Source of the DNA: Utricularia gibba
Lineage: Eukaryota > Streptophyta > Magnoliopsida > Lamiales > Lentibulariaceae
Reading direction: 5' to 3'
Assembly: GCA_002189035.1 (NCBI GenBank)
Contig: CM007989.1
Span: forward strand, 8,103,501 to 8,167,500
DNA: 64,000 bases
The translations under genes were made by a program, and so were the position numbers. Positions 1 to 12,222 of the stretch are shown here, piece after piece. The notes beneath the pieces were generated by a model. It was given only the letters and a program-made list of their open reading frames with translations. It made no database searches and had not been told where the DNA came from. Position 1 is the stretch's first letter; every line of letters begins with the position of its first letter.

Positions 1-888
1 CCCACCGTTGATCAATTTTTCGATGGCTTGCTTTCTCCCGAAATAACCGATTTGCATGATGCAAAACAGTGCCATTGCTCCTCTTTCAAGCTCCCCTGAT
101 GTCAAGTAGCCTATTATATCTGAGATGCAGCCACTTAATACCAATTCATCAACTAAGGGGCTTCTAATGGCCTTGATCAATGAAGAAAGGACTAGCAACG
201 AGCAGCATGATCCCATGGAAACCAAAGCCTTCAAGCTTCCTCCACGGAGAACTGATCCCACAAACACATCCTTGTTGTAAAGAACAAGCTCTTTTATCGT
301 GACTGCGGCTTTTTCTCGAACAGCTTGTGAGAGAGAATGATTTCGAAGAACCACTTCCAGCTCCGTGAAGATCCTTGATTTCAGCAGCAAATCCTGAAAC
401 TCTATGTCGAAACCCCGTGAAAGCCTTTCTAGAAGAACTGACAGCTTCTCCAACAATTTGTCTTCCTCCGCAGGAGTTGGCTTCACCTCCAAAGCGCGCA
501 GAATCTCCTTCATACAGAGCAACAGCTGTCGATCAATCAACACTTGCATCTCAGATTCAATATCTGAAACGAGCCGCGAAAGCTCAAGGGTCTTGATACG
601 ACAACCCAGGAAGGAAACAAGTCCGCGTATTTGCGGCTTTGAGTTATGCAGCTCCTCAACCGAATCTGCCAAGTGGCGGACACGGGTTGCGAAAGAAAGA
701 AGACGTGGGTTCGAGGAGATCATCACGTCTGAAGCCGTTCTGAGCTCCAAAACTGCTTTCATGGCAAGCGAGTCGAAACCGCCACTGAGGTGAAAATCGT
801 GAGAAATTCGGTACACTCCACACAGAATCTCGAATAAAAGTTGATGATGACTCTCTAGTTTTTCATGCTCTCTTTCTCCCTCGGCCAT
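1..888 (-). CDS. ARM-repeat superfamily protein, N-terminal part (cut by window edge)
   Basis: One open frame of 296 codons runs on the minus strand from an ATG at 888 to the window start without a stop, so the 3' part is missing. The product is Leu-rich and almost entirely helical in character. Its second half has short repeated helical blocks with patterns such as REKAAVTIKELV and SGELERGAMALFCIMQIG, typical of armadillo repeats in plant U-box/ARM proteins. No U-box is seen in the visible part. No signal peptide or membrane segment is evident. The start lies head to head with the acid phosphatase gene at 1654, and the shared upstream region carries several TGGGCC-type motifs. Function cannot be assigned beyond the fold; a scaffold or ubiquitin-related role would be a guess. 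Confidence 0.7.
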   Translation of the reverse strand, partial: MAEGEREHEKLESHHQLLFEILCGVYRISHDFHLSGGFDSLAMKAVLELRTASDVMISSNPRLLSFATRVRHLADSVEELHNSKPQIRGLVSFLGCRIKTLELSRLVSDIESEMQVLIDRQLLLCMKEILRALEVKPTPAEEDKLLEKLSVLLERLSRGFDIEFQDLLLKSRIFTELEVVLRNHSLSQAVREKAAVTIKELVLYNKDVFVGSVLRGGSLKALVSMGSCCSLLVLSSLIKAIRSPLVDELVLSGCISDIIGYLTSGELERGAMALFCIMQIGYFGRKQAIEKLINGG

Positions 889-1653
889 GGCGTCGAGCTC
901 CTCAAGGAAGAAGAAAAACGAGTGGAGCCGACGGGTCAGTGACGGCCATTCCTAGAGGTGAACGAATTTTAGGAATATACGTAAGATCTATTAGCCGCCG
1001 ACGAGTAGTCCTTCGGGCCCCACCACGGGCAGTTTTATATTTTTTGGGCCGGTCCGGGCTACTAATATTGGGCCCATTGGGCTCTGTCATTTGAGTGGCA
1101 TGAAGATAAGTGATGGGCCCAGGTCCTCAATCAGGGAGGAGAGCCCAATACAATAATGAGCTGAGTAAAAAAAAAAAAAAGTAAATATTGATATTTCAGT
1201 GTTGTCGTTAGGGGGGAAGGCTCATCATCGCCAATTGCCAGTGGGACGGCGTTACACGTATGTGGTGTTCAATCATTCTGTGGCTTGCTTCACTTTGAAC
1301 CCAAATTTTGGTGGGTTTGATTCAGTTTTAGGTGAGATCACCTACTTCAGCTCTGTAGCTGTTGTGTGACATCATTGTAGGAAGAATTAGTATGTTTTTT
1401 GGTGACTTAGTTGTTTATCGGCAACATGTGAATCTTTTTTCAGATTTTTGGGTTGAAGGATAAGGTATGAATTTAAAAAAACGTCTCTGTGCGATGAGTA
1501 TAGCTTGTCTTGGTGTAGATTTATAGTATGAATGTTTTGAGTCAAATTTAGATTTCCCGGTGATTGAGAAGTTGCGCTTGTATCAGCTTTCTCCTTGAAC
1601 TCAAGTGGCTCGTTATCGATTTGCGCCAAGAAAGCAAGTGGAAGGGCTCAGTG
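889..1653. promoter_or_regulatory. Divergent intergenic region between the ARM gene and PAP26, with site II-like motifs
   Basis: About 765 bp separate two head-to-head start codons. Between roughly 1010 and 1145 there are repeated TGGGCC/TGGGCT motifs in both orientations, the pattern of plant site II elements (TGGGCY) bound by TCP factors in promoters of housekeeping genes. A short A run follows at 1167-1180. The part closer to PAP26 probably contains its 5' UTR. No TATA box is convincing. Confidence 0.5.
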
Positions 1654-4177
1654 ATGATTGAACTACTGGTTTTTTCGTTTACTCTACTGGCCCATGTCAA
1701 CAATGGTTACGCTGGAGTGACTAGCACCTTTGTCCGCACAGTGTGGCCGTCTGATGACATTCCTCTGGACAATGAAGTTTTCAGAGTCCCTGAAGGTTAC
1801 AATGCACCCCAGCAAGTAAGCATGCTTATCATTTTCTTATATAATCTCCAAGCAGCTACATAAATCTTGTTGGTTTTGCATTGTCTTTAGTTTCTATGTG
1901 TCCAAAAACGGACAGGGATTATGATATGTAATTGTTTTTTTTTGTTTCTTTATTTGTAATTTCTAGCATGTGTAACATCAAAGCCCTGTTACGGTCATGA
2001 ATTCATAAGTTCTATCCCATCATGCATTCGTCAGGTTCATATTACACAGGGAGATTATGATGGGAAGGCTGTTATAATCTCATGGGTAACCCCTGATGAA
2101 CCCGGTTCAAACAAAGTTCTCTATGGATTGTCCGATGGAGAATATGAGTTCACTGCCGAAGGCACAGTCCAGAACTACACATTTTATCAGTATAAGTCTG
2201 GATATATTCATGAGTGCCGTGTTGATGGCCTTCAGGTAACGAACTATATGATGTGAGATGTATGAGTGACAGTTAACATTGGATTCCATAACATAAGATT
2301 GCCACAGAGTTTTGCTGTTGCTGTTTTTTTTTTCCCCGTGTGGGGAGAATCAACATTTCTTTTTTTTTTTTTTTGCAGTATGAAACAAAGTATTACTACA
2401 AAATTGGGGATGGCGATTCTGCTCGGACATTTTGGTTTCAAACACCTCCCAAGGTTGATCCAGATGCTTCTTACGTTTTTGGAATTATTGGTGAGCCCCT
2501 TCACTAGCTTAATTTCTTCTTGCCTGACATTTCTAGTGGTGAGCATTCTGCAAGCGTGTGCAAACCATGTAATCAATTACAATGGCTACCTGTTGATATC
2601 AACGATGATCTTGAGTTGTTACTCATTTTTTTTGTTATTAAGATTAATATAGATTATAGCACATAACTGTCTTTTAAACATTTTTGTAGGTGATCTTGGT
2701 CAAACATTTAATTCTCTATCAACTCTAGAGCATTATATGGAGACCGGAGCGCAAACTCTTCTCTTTGTTGGAGATCTTTCATATGCTGATAATTATGGAA
2801 ATAACGATGTGGGTGTACGTTGGGACTCTTGGGGTCGTTTTATTGAAAGAAGTGCTGCATACCAACCTTGGATATGGACAGCTGGAAACCATGAATTAGA
2901 TTTTTTCCCACATATGGTATTTGTTGCTCGTCAATATGAACTTAGACATTTCCTCTTGATTATGTTATTTGATGCTGTCATCTTCTCCCACATTTCTACA
3001 GGGAGAGGTTACACCTTTCAGAAACTACCTTCACAGATATCCCACTCCTTACCTGGATAGTGGAAGCACCAGTCCTCTCTGGTATGCAGTGAGGCGGGCA
3101 TCAGCTCATATTATTGTGCTATCCAGCTACTCTCCATTTGGTAATTTTTTTTTCTCTTTATTTCTGTAAAAAATTATTTTGCCGCCGATTAGCAATTTAC
3201 ACATGCTAGCTTGAATGAGTGTTATTTCTCCCCTTATATCTGTAACGCATTGCACATGTACTTTATCATTTTGTCAGTGAAGTATACACCTCAATGGAGG
3301 TGGCTTCAAGAAGAGTTGAAGAATGTCAACCGGGAGAAGACTCCTTGGCTGATTGTGTTAATGCATGTACCGCTTTACAACAGCAATGATGCTCACTTTC
3401 TGGAGGGGAAAGCATGAGAGTTGTGTTTGAAAGCTGGTTTTGCTACTATAAAGTTGATGTTATTTTTGCTGGCCATGTCCATGCTTACGAACGATCAGTA
3501 AGGCTGACCCCTCAAGTTTTCTATTCTAATGTTTTTCCAAGTCATAGATTTACGAAATATGCAATGCTTCTTGTGTCAGTATCGAATCTCAAACATAAAG
3601 TTCAATGAATCTTCAAATCCGGTTCCTGACAAATCAGCTCCAGTCTATATTACTGTTGGAGATGGAGGAAACCAGGAGGGTCTTGCTGAAAGGCAAGTTA
3701 ACATTTTTTACTTCATAAGTTCCCTATTCCTTGTCTTTGGGAGGAGTCAGATTTCTCCAATTCTTGTGCAGATTTCGAGACCCGCAACCGGAATTCTCTG
3801 CCTTTCGTGAAGCCAGCTATGGGCATTCCACCTTGGAGATAATAAACAGGACTCACGCCCTTTACCATTGGAATAGAAATGATGATGGAACGAGGGTGCC
3901 AACAGATTCATTCATCATACACAACCAGCACTGGTATGCACCCAAAACCATTCTTCTTTGAACAGTAAGTATATCCAGAACATTCAAATCAGGCATCTTG
4001 CGATGCAATCAGGAACGACAGCTCTGCCAGGTTTCATCGGCTCGCTCATTGCATGCTGACATTGTTTTTGGACCGTGATGTTGGTGCAGGGGAAAGAACC
4101 GCCGAAGAAGAAAGCTGGAAAGGAAGCACCTCCTCCACTCAGTCATTACCGGCTCTGCTCAAAGCCATGGACTCTGA
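1654..4177 (+). CDS. PAP26: Purple acid phosphatase, PAP26-like (frame broken in exon 6)
   Basis: Exons: 1654-1815, 2035-2235, 2379-2490, 2690-2916, 3002-3140, 3278-3497, 3580-3692, 3772-3933, 4090-4177; about 474 residues once the break is bridged. This is a secreted or vacuolar metallophosphoesterase that frees phosphate from organic esters. A signal peptide covers residues 1-20. All metal-ligand blocks are present: GDLG (about 159), GDLSYAD (186), GNHE (224), VLMHVPLY and GHVHAYER. The frame breaks in exon 6 at 3405-3408, where GAGGGGAAAGC reads into a stop; one more G would restore EGESMR, the usual family sequence, and make the exon phases close. Intron 7 starts with GC (AG|GCAAGT at 3693), required by phase. 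The start was chosen for the clean signal peptide; an in-frame upstream ATG at 1564 is less likely. PAP26 is the major phosphate-starvation acid phosphatase of Arabidopsis. Confidence 0.9.
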
Positions 4178-4347
4178 GCAGAGTATGAATGTGAACAAAT
4201 ATACATCGGCCCAAGTGTTCAAGCAACTCACTGTGCAATGGAGGTGCAGGAAATCTCCCAAGCCACATAAGCTTTTTTATTTTCATGCTCTATCTTGTTA
4301 ATACAAGAGACAAATAGCCTTTTAAAGGTGGTTTGATTGTGTTAAAG

Positions 4348-4353
4348 AATAAA
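4348..4353 (+). terminator. Candidate poly(A) signal of the PAP26-like gene
   Basis: AATAAA lies 171 bp after the stop codon, in a T-rich stretch. Position fits a plant near-upstream element. Confidence 0.4.
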
Positions 4354-4870
4354 AGAGCATGTTTGGTAGGCCAATTAAAAATTATTATGATTTCAATTAT
4401 TTGAGTTTAGTTAAACCGTAAGCAGTATTTATTTATGATAGAGTGTTCGATAAATAGAGTGTTTGATAATTGTTTAAAAATGAAAATTTCTCGATAAATG
4501 ATTTAAGTAGAAAAATTCATTTAAATATGAGTTTTGTGGGGATTATATAAATTTATTTATTTATTAAAATCATTGTATTAAAATATTTTGATTTCCAAAA
4601 AAAAGTCACTTCTCAAATGTGGCATAAGATTATGGGAGTTTCTGGCTTAGGGTTTAATAGTCAAACCAAATGCAAAAAAAAAAAAAAAGTTTTTTCCGTT
4701 AAAAAAACAATTTTTTATTATTTTCTTAAAAAGAGAACCGTTTGATTCGGCAACCCCGGCCCGGCCCGAGTAAAGCGCTGCCCTACCCGGTGTGCGATCT
4801 CAAGGCAGGTTTTGCAGTGTGTACTAAACATCACAAGAATTCACGTTACGCGCTGGAGGGAAAGGCACTG
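4354..4870. other. AT-rich intergenic DNA before NAA35
   Basis: Very AT-rich, with A and T runs near 4673-4735. The phrase at 4356-4480 (gtgtttgataat and similar, repeated with variation) looks like decayed mobile-element DNA, but no terminal repeats are clear. The last 100 bp are the likely 5' UTR of the next gene. Confidence 0.35.
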
Positions 4871-7800
4871 ATGGAGGGAAGAGAAGGTGAAACTCCGTTC
4901 ACTTCTTCGATTCCTTCCGGGAGCGACACCGTTTGGGTTGATGTTTCCTCTCTTCTCCGGCGGGCTTGTGATGGTGATGACTGTCCTCTGATTTGCAGTT
5001 CTCGATTGTTGTTACTTTTTTCGTATATATGATACTGTTTTCATTCGGATTGGATGATTGAGATAGTGTATAGCGGGCATTGTTGGTTTAATTTGATGAA
5101 CTCAGTGAAGTTGGTATAATTCGTTTTTATCTGAACGAACTCGTTAAGTAGCAATTTAGTTGGGTTTGATCTCGAGTGGAAATTTACGAGCATCATAGGG
5201 GATGTGATTTCCATAATGTGGATTGTTTCCTTAAATGAAGCTATTTTTTTGAAAATGCCATACCTGAAAGATTCAACCTAATGACATAATTTTCTGTGCT
5301 TTCTATATGAATGACGTGGTTGGTAATTGTCTCTTTTGCTTCTTATTGGTCTGTTGCTTGATGATAACAAGATGTAATTGTTGAAATATCTCAGTGAATT
5401 ACTAGATGGTACCTTACGTCTGCAGATATATTTTCCAAAAGTACTGCTGCATTTACCATTCACATTACGCACTGTCTAATATGTATGCTAGTTCAGGGAT
5501 CATGTTTCTTTTTCCATGTTTCATGCTAATTCAGTATAACATACAAATGCCTTTTTTTCGTGTAATTTCTCTAGATCTTCAAACTGATGAGCTCATAACA
5601 GGCGAGAACTTTAATCTTTTTGCAGCCATGTCAGCTTTAGAGGTATGACCCTTTCATTTTCAATTTTTTTCTGCATTCAGATAATGCTAGCTACAGTTGA
5701 TTTAAAAAAAAAGGCTATACGGAGTTAAATGTGAACGTTCTAATTTGCTTGGAAAGCAAGAACTCATGCCATTGATATTGAAGATACAACTTCATAGCAG
5801 GATTCCATGCAGAAAAGTGAAAATAAGCAGTGTTATGAACTTCTCCACGCCAAGCTAACTAATTTGATGTTATTTTCGCGGACGTTCATAGTTATTCTGT
5901 TTGGATTGGATAATTTTTAGGGGTTTTTTAATATTCTCATGGGATTTAAATTGGCTTGAATAGATCATGGACCCAAAGATGGATTCTGGCATTGTTTCAA
6001 CATATTGTTCAGTGGATGAAGCCATTGAAAATGGTGCTGCCCCTGTTCCATTGAGCTTTGATAGAACACTGGATGTTCAGCGTGTCATTGATATAGTGGA
6101 TCATCTTCTGGTTTGTGAGGTAACGTACATTCACCGTTGGCTAGAACCATTACTTGCAAGACTGGAACTAACTGAACTGCTTGCCGCCCTTCTTTTCTAC
6201 CCCTTTTCAGGCAACTTGGCATAAAGGAGGACCACTAGCACAAACTGTTTTCTCTTGCATCTACCTTATGAGACCTGAAAGAACATCATCTCATTCTCTC
6301 CTAAATTCCTTCTGCCGAGGTATTCGGGTGACCTGCAATGCTGTTGTTTCAGCTGTTTCAGATGCACGGACCAATGAAGTAAAGTACTTAATAGCAGACC
6401 TGCTTTCCTCATTTGCTTGCTTTAGTAAGAGTATGATGATCACTTCCTTTATTTAATGATGTTCTTCCACAGAAATACAGAATTAAAAACTATGGGTTCT
6501 GCTCCGTTGATTAATTGAAAATCATATTATGAGATTTTGTGTACTATGACTATATGATTGAAATGTGTACACTGTTTCTTCAATCTAGAAGGTGTGCATA
6601 AGTATGAAGTGCCCCACTTTTCTTCAATCTTTTTATTTCCACATCAATGTCTCTTGAAAACCCCAAGCTCTTGTATGTGGTTGTGTTAGATGTATAACTG
6701 GAACTAGTAATGTTGCGTTGTAACATATTCATTTAAAACATCAGTCTGATCACTTCCATTATACTCCACTTCAAACAGTGGCTGGCAATAGACTTTATTC
6801 ACCTCTTGATTTTTAGCTTCCTTAATAAAAATTATGCCAACTTTGCTAGCAAATAAATCAACTAGCATCAAAGTTTTGTTTCTCCGAGGATACTTTTCCT
6901 CATACATGTATTTAACATTTATTTAATCAGCAAAACACATGTTTTTTAGGAAGAGGACCTTTTCACAATGGCATATGGTCTACCGTTAAAGGCTGAGGGT
7001 GATGAAAAATGCTTATCCATTCTGCAAGCAGTGGAGGAGACGATTTATCGCCAGTTGAAGGCCAGCAAATCACCTTTTTCCAAGAAGAGGGTTATGTATG
7101 GTACGTAGTCCAGGCATGTTGCATCTCCACTAAATAGGCTCATTTAATGTGAACATTAGAATTGTCATGAAATCAACCATTTTTATGGCAAGCTTGTGTA
7201 CAACATTGGGTATTATGATTTCAGTTACTCCTAAAAATATGCATGTTTGAATCTGATTTCAAGCTCTTATGATCATTCTGTTCTGTGAGGCTTTTCCATG
7301 TAAGTTCTATTTCTATAATTTATTCATTTTCAGTATTTCTCTATCATGAAAGCTGTTCTGCCCCCATTTTTATGTAGTTACTTGCATTGCTTCCCAGTGC
7401 TTGAAGTATCTACTCTCGATGGCCTTTTTTATTCTTTTATTTTGTTGACAACTACTTAATTTAAACTTGCTGGTTACATTACCGATCTTTATGCAGATGT
7501 AGAACCTTTACAGATGGATCTGTATCTTGAAGAAGGTCTTTGCAAATCTATTTTATGCCGCTTACGTTTTCGTAAGGTCCTGCCATTTAATATTTCGAAT
7601 GCAAGTTTTTTTTAAGATAGTGTTTCTCTTTTTTTAGATCATATTCCCTAGATTATCTTCATGACTTGTTGCTTGGCTTATCTTTTTTTCTGTTGCTACT
7701 AGAAATGAATTGTTTCCATCTGAAGTTTAGCATGTCTTTGCTCACAGCACTTCTATCATGTGCTAACTTGTATGCGGAGACCTCAAGGCAGAGGGCTGGA

Positions 7801-10800
7801 GTTGGCTAAGAAGCATATCACTTCCTGTTTATCTGAGCTTGAGTCAATGCTTAAGTCCGAAGATTTTTTGAGCTCCAACTTCTCTCATCAAAATATGGAA
7901 AGTAGAAAAGAGGATAAAACAACTGCATCTGGTTGTCTTCCTGTTGGCTTTGATCCTACACTTAACAGCCGGTCAGCAGCCCCAACCCCACCCCGTGCTG
8001 TTAAACTGCTGAGCTGGAAAATGGTTAGTTTCGTGGAACCAATTTAGGAAATTACGCGATTGGGATTTTGAGCTGAAGAATCATGTTAACTTACCTTGCA
8101 ACAGGCCATACAATATTTCCAAAAGCTTCTGCATGATTTAAATATTGTATGCTCCTGTTCTTTGGATCCTACTCTCGAAGGCGTTTTGCATTTTGTGGCT
8201 GACTTTCAGAAGTCTCAACCAGATTTGGTATCTCGAGCTCATATCCAGGTTAATCTAAGCTCTGTCTCCTTGCTCGATGCTTTCAATTTTCTCAAGGATG
8301 ACTGACCGAACATCAACAAAAGTAAAAGCTAAATGCTTGCCCACTTAGAAGTGATTTCGAATCACTGACACAAGGCTCTGCCTCTAAACAATCGATCCAA
8401 CTTTGCCTGGTTTAGAGGCCATCTTTTTGTGTAGTGTTATAATCTTCTCTTGTTTTCTCATTTCTAGTGTGTCATTTTCCTAAAATTTTATTTGATCCTT
8501 TTTTTCATTAATAATTTTCAATGTTCTCAGTACTCCCACTATGTCACTTTAACTTAGACTAGAATGAATAATCAGTTTTGAGGAAGATTAAAATGAACAT
8601 AGAGAGCTATGGCTATTGGAGCCATGGTGTTGCTCATGAATTACATTCTGCTTTTTGTTTGGGGTATCTCATGAAGCTTTGAGTTTCGAATGTTTTTGAA
8701 AGTCTTTGGTGCCTTATGCCAATTACTATAATACTGATGACAACTTGACAGCTTCTGTTGGTACAAGATGGGAAGCTCTATGGACGTGAATCTATGTTTT
8801 CTGTTATTTGCAATGCTGCCCTCCTACCGGATTGGGCTAAAGGTCATGATATCCAGAGGAATGAATCCGTTAAACACTTAGTGCAGGTGCAGTGCACAAA
8901 TCTTTTTACTGGATTTGAACTCCTATTTTTTGTGTTTGAGCTTGGCTAAAACACAGTTGGTGGGGGACTTTTCCTTCCAAATCAACAATTTAATTCAGTA
9001 AGTGTCTCATTGTGTTTGAAACTGAAATCTGATGAAGTTCATGTTTTGTGAAATGCAGCTGTTAATCGGTATGCTAAGAATCCTCTGCACAAATGTTGCA
9101 TGGCAACGACGTAAACTTGGGAAAATATTACAGGATTGGCGCATAATTTTTCTTCAGGTCACATTTTTGCAATTTTATGTTCCAATTACATCATAGTTCA
9201 CATCTAGGAAAACATTTCTAATCATATACAAATTTGTAAACAGCTGGACCTAGCTTTCAGAAGGGATCTTGGGATACCACCAGCACTTCAACTAATGAAG
9301 TATGTCCCTATGAATTTTATGAACACTTCATCACCTTTAACATGAATACTTTTGATGCTCTCATAATAAGAACAAAATATATTCCGACGAGCATGAAAAA
9401 AAGGCATTTAAAATAAAATAAGGCCTTTTCAGTTTACAATTGTCAATTTTCTTTTTTCCTTTTATCTTGGAAATTTCAGCTCTTCGTAATCCATGTTAGC
9501 AGACTCTTTCTGTAATCCATTCCTTTCATTGCCTATAGACTCTTTGTATGAAGATTTGCAAGCACATCCTCATATGGGTGGATCAGCAAACATATTGGGT
9601 AGCGCTGCGTTTCCTCTTGTTAGGTTTTGAGTTAGAGCTTTATTCGTCTAGTGAATATTGCATGGTGTATTGGTACATTCATATCATCCTCATCAAACTT
9701 GCTGAGAAAACACAACTTAAAATGATGCTGGGCGCTGAGACTTGTGAGCCATTCTTTCTTTCCTCAGTTCTTTTATATATTTTATGTTGTTTTAAGATGA
9801 ATGAACGGTGTTTATACCAATCTATTGTCATTTTGTGCTGCCTCTGAAACAGATCCTCGAAAACCAAAGGAGAAGAGAGATTTGGTCAAATTTTCAGGGA
9901 AGGACCATCATGTCTACCCCGTGGTTTTATTGCTACAGTGTTATATTCATGTAGCAGAAGGTCTCATGAGGGTAAACCAACTCGCAGTGCTCATGTTTTT
10001 ACATTTTGATCCCAAGACTCTTCCTGACAAGCTTTGATATGTCGGGAATGCAGATTATCATCTGGAGTAGTTTAATTCTGAAGAGCATGCACATTTTTGG
10101 TTATCTACCTGCACCTAAGATCCCTCATTTTTCAATATTTCAGATGCTTGCTTCCTTGAGGAACGAAAACAAAATGTTCCTTTGTTTCGGCCCATTCAAC
10201 AGCGAAAGGGAGGTACTCTCTTCTCTATCTGAAACATTGCCATATATTGGCGCTTAGAACATCCTTCAGTCTTTGAGGCCGAATGGAAAATGAACTCCTC
10301 CCTCCCTAAGAATCGATAACCCATTTGATCCAGTACTCCTATCATGATACTTACAATATTCTGTGGTTTCCCCAGAGATTCATGCAACACTTTGAAATGC
10401 TACAAAAGGCTTGCCTTCCTGATCATGCATCATACTTTTCGTTCACGGAGTCAACCGCTCATGCTCGCTTCAGTGTAAGCAACTATGAAGTCCCCTTATT
10501 TTTTTTCAAGCAAACATTTAGCTATGAAAACTTGCTCCACGTTGTGTGTCCCTGAGCCTTGCCTGCAAACAATTTACAAATTGTTTCATTTCGGCAGACT
10601 GCATCTACTTATAGCTGCTTCAGAGATGCTCAGAGGATCGCCAAGGATTTGCGAGGTTATTTTTCGAGCGATCCCGATAAAATGGCAGAGATACGGCAGT
10701 TAGAGCAGGTGGCGGAACACAACAACGTGGCCCTAAACCTGCTTTGCCGGTTAGGGACTCTCGAACCATCGCTTAAAGTTTCATTCGAATTCACGCACCA

Positions 10801-10837
10801 TCCACACTTCGCGACTGCTTCTGTGAAGAGGTCTTGA
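4871..10837 (+). CDS. NAA35: N-alpha-acetyltransferase 35, NatC auxiliary subunit (MAK10)
   Basis: Exons: 4871-4973, 5575-5642, 5964-6119, 6211-6378, 6950-7100, 7497-7576, 7748-8023, 8105-8248, 8752-8886, 9059-9157, 9244-9299, 9539-9743, 9853-9971, 10144-10212, 10376-10474, 10598-10837; about 722 residues, close to the 725 of human NAA35. The product anchors the NatC complex that acetylates N termini of Met-hydrophobic type. Family blocks are clear: [20 protein letters not shown] near residue 45, [46 protein letters not shown]-like [13 protein letters not shown], and a C-terminal [14 protein letters not shown]. In exon 11 the strong donor AA|GTATGT does not match the phase of exon 12. One extra G in GGG at 9271-9273 fixes the phase and turns the exon end into [10 protein letters not shown], so a lost base is inferred. 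In Arabidopsis, MAK10 loss impairs photosynthesis. An ATG at 4742 lies in frame upstream but gives no family-like residues. Confidence 0.9.
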
Positions 10838-12222
10838 TGCCTCAAGAATTTTGATGCCCTTCCTTGGAATTGTAGTATCCTTCCCGTCCATTTCATCCTC
10901 AGATGTATAGATGTCTTTGATCTCGGGGAGTCGATTGCTCCGGTGGTACGTTTCTCTGTAAAGGGTGTTGCAACTCGTTTGTATCGGTTCTTTCGTTTGC
11001 TTCTCTGGTGGCGATTACTTCAGTGCGTTGGGTTTGCAGCGCCGCCGTGTCTGATTATGAGCCGTCTGGTCGAAACCCTAGGAAAGAGAATTAAGGGGAT
11101 TTTTCTTTTGTTGACAAAATTTTGAATGTTGATTTTATTCCTTTAATATGAATAATGGTTTGGGTATTTTTGTTCTGGTATTTTCCCTAACGTGTTGAAT
11201 GTATCAAAGAAGAGGTTTTTAAATGCGGCTGTTTTCGACTTTTCGCCCGTGGTGAATTTCAAAGTCAAACTTGACAGTTTGGCCGAATGTTGATCAACGG
11301 AAGAGAAGAAATGGTAAATAGATTCAATTTTGGAGGGCTTTTTCTTCGCATCATAACCTGAAAACACTATTTTTTTTTTTTGAATTAGATGACTTGTTTG
11401 TTGAGAAGTGGGTTGACAGATGTGAGCTGGAGATAAAGCAGATAGGAAGAGATAGATGGAACAAAAGACATGAATGAGTAGTGAAGAGAGACATTGACCT
11501 CGATGGGAAGCTGTACTTTACCGTTGTCCTTTAATGGCTATCATTAGTATTTATGCCCAGTAAAAAGAAGTCGACCGACGGGACAAAGTGATCTAAGGAT
11601 ACGACTCTAGTTGTAGAGGAGGGCGATTCTTGCATCTCTACAAGGAACCCACTGAGAAAAGGGAATTCCACCATAACCCCTTTTTTCGCCCACGTTTTGT
11701 GGCTGAAGATCTGACGTTTTTTGGGCGCTTTCATCTGGGTGTGTTTCTTTTGGCCCTGTTTATTCTGGTAATCGTTTCATTTCTCGTGGTTTTTGAGCTC
11801 AAGCTCTTGGTGGGTGATTTTCGTATCCGTTGGGATCATATGGGTCCGTTGTGATCTGATTTGGGACTAAGTTGTGGGTTTTGCATGTTTTGATTGAATT
11901 TTATACTACTTGCTTAAATATGTCTTCTTGCTTCTTATTCGCTATGGTGGACGAGTAGGCATAGTCTGTTCGCTTGATGTTGTTTGGAGATCTGAACAGT
12001 ATTTTGTCAATCCTAAAATGAAACTAGCAATTCAGAGGAATTTTGTAAATTATCTTAGTATGCTCTTAATGAGCTACTTAATGTTCTTGGATGGATTTCG
12101 TTCCATGTAGATCCGCAGTCTTAGATCTATTTACCATCTCTTTATTGCCTTTTTCTGGTAACGCGATTCATGATGCAGACTGGGAAATTTACTGCTTAAC
12201 CTTTACAAATTGTTCGTAGAGA
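10838..12222. other. Intergenic region: NAA35 3' UTR and ANTH-gene 5' leader
   Basis: The first 280 bp are T-rich 3' UTR. No gene-like coding signal is seen in 11100-11640. From about 11640 on, T-rich DNA and a good acceptor just before the ATG (tcgtag at 12215-12220) suggest that the following gene has a spliced 5' leader. Confidence 0.4.
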
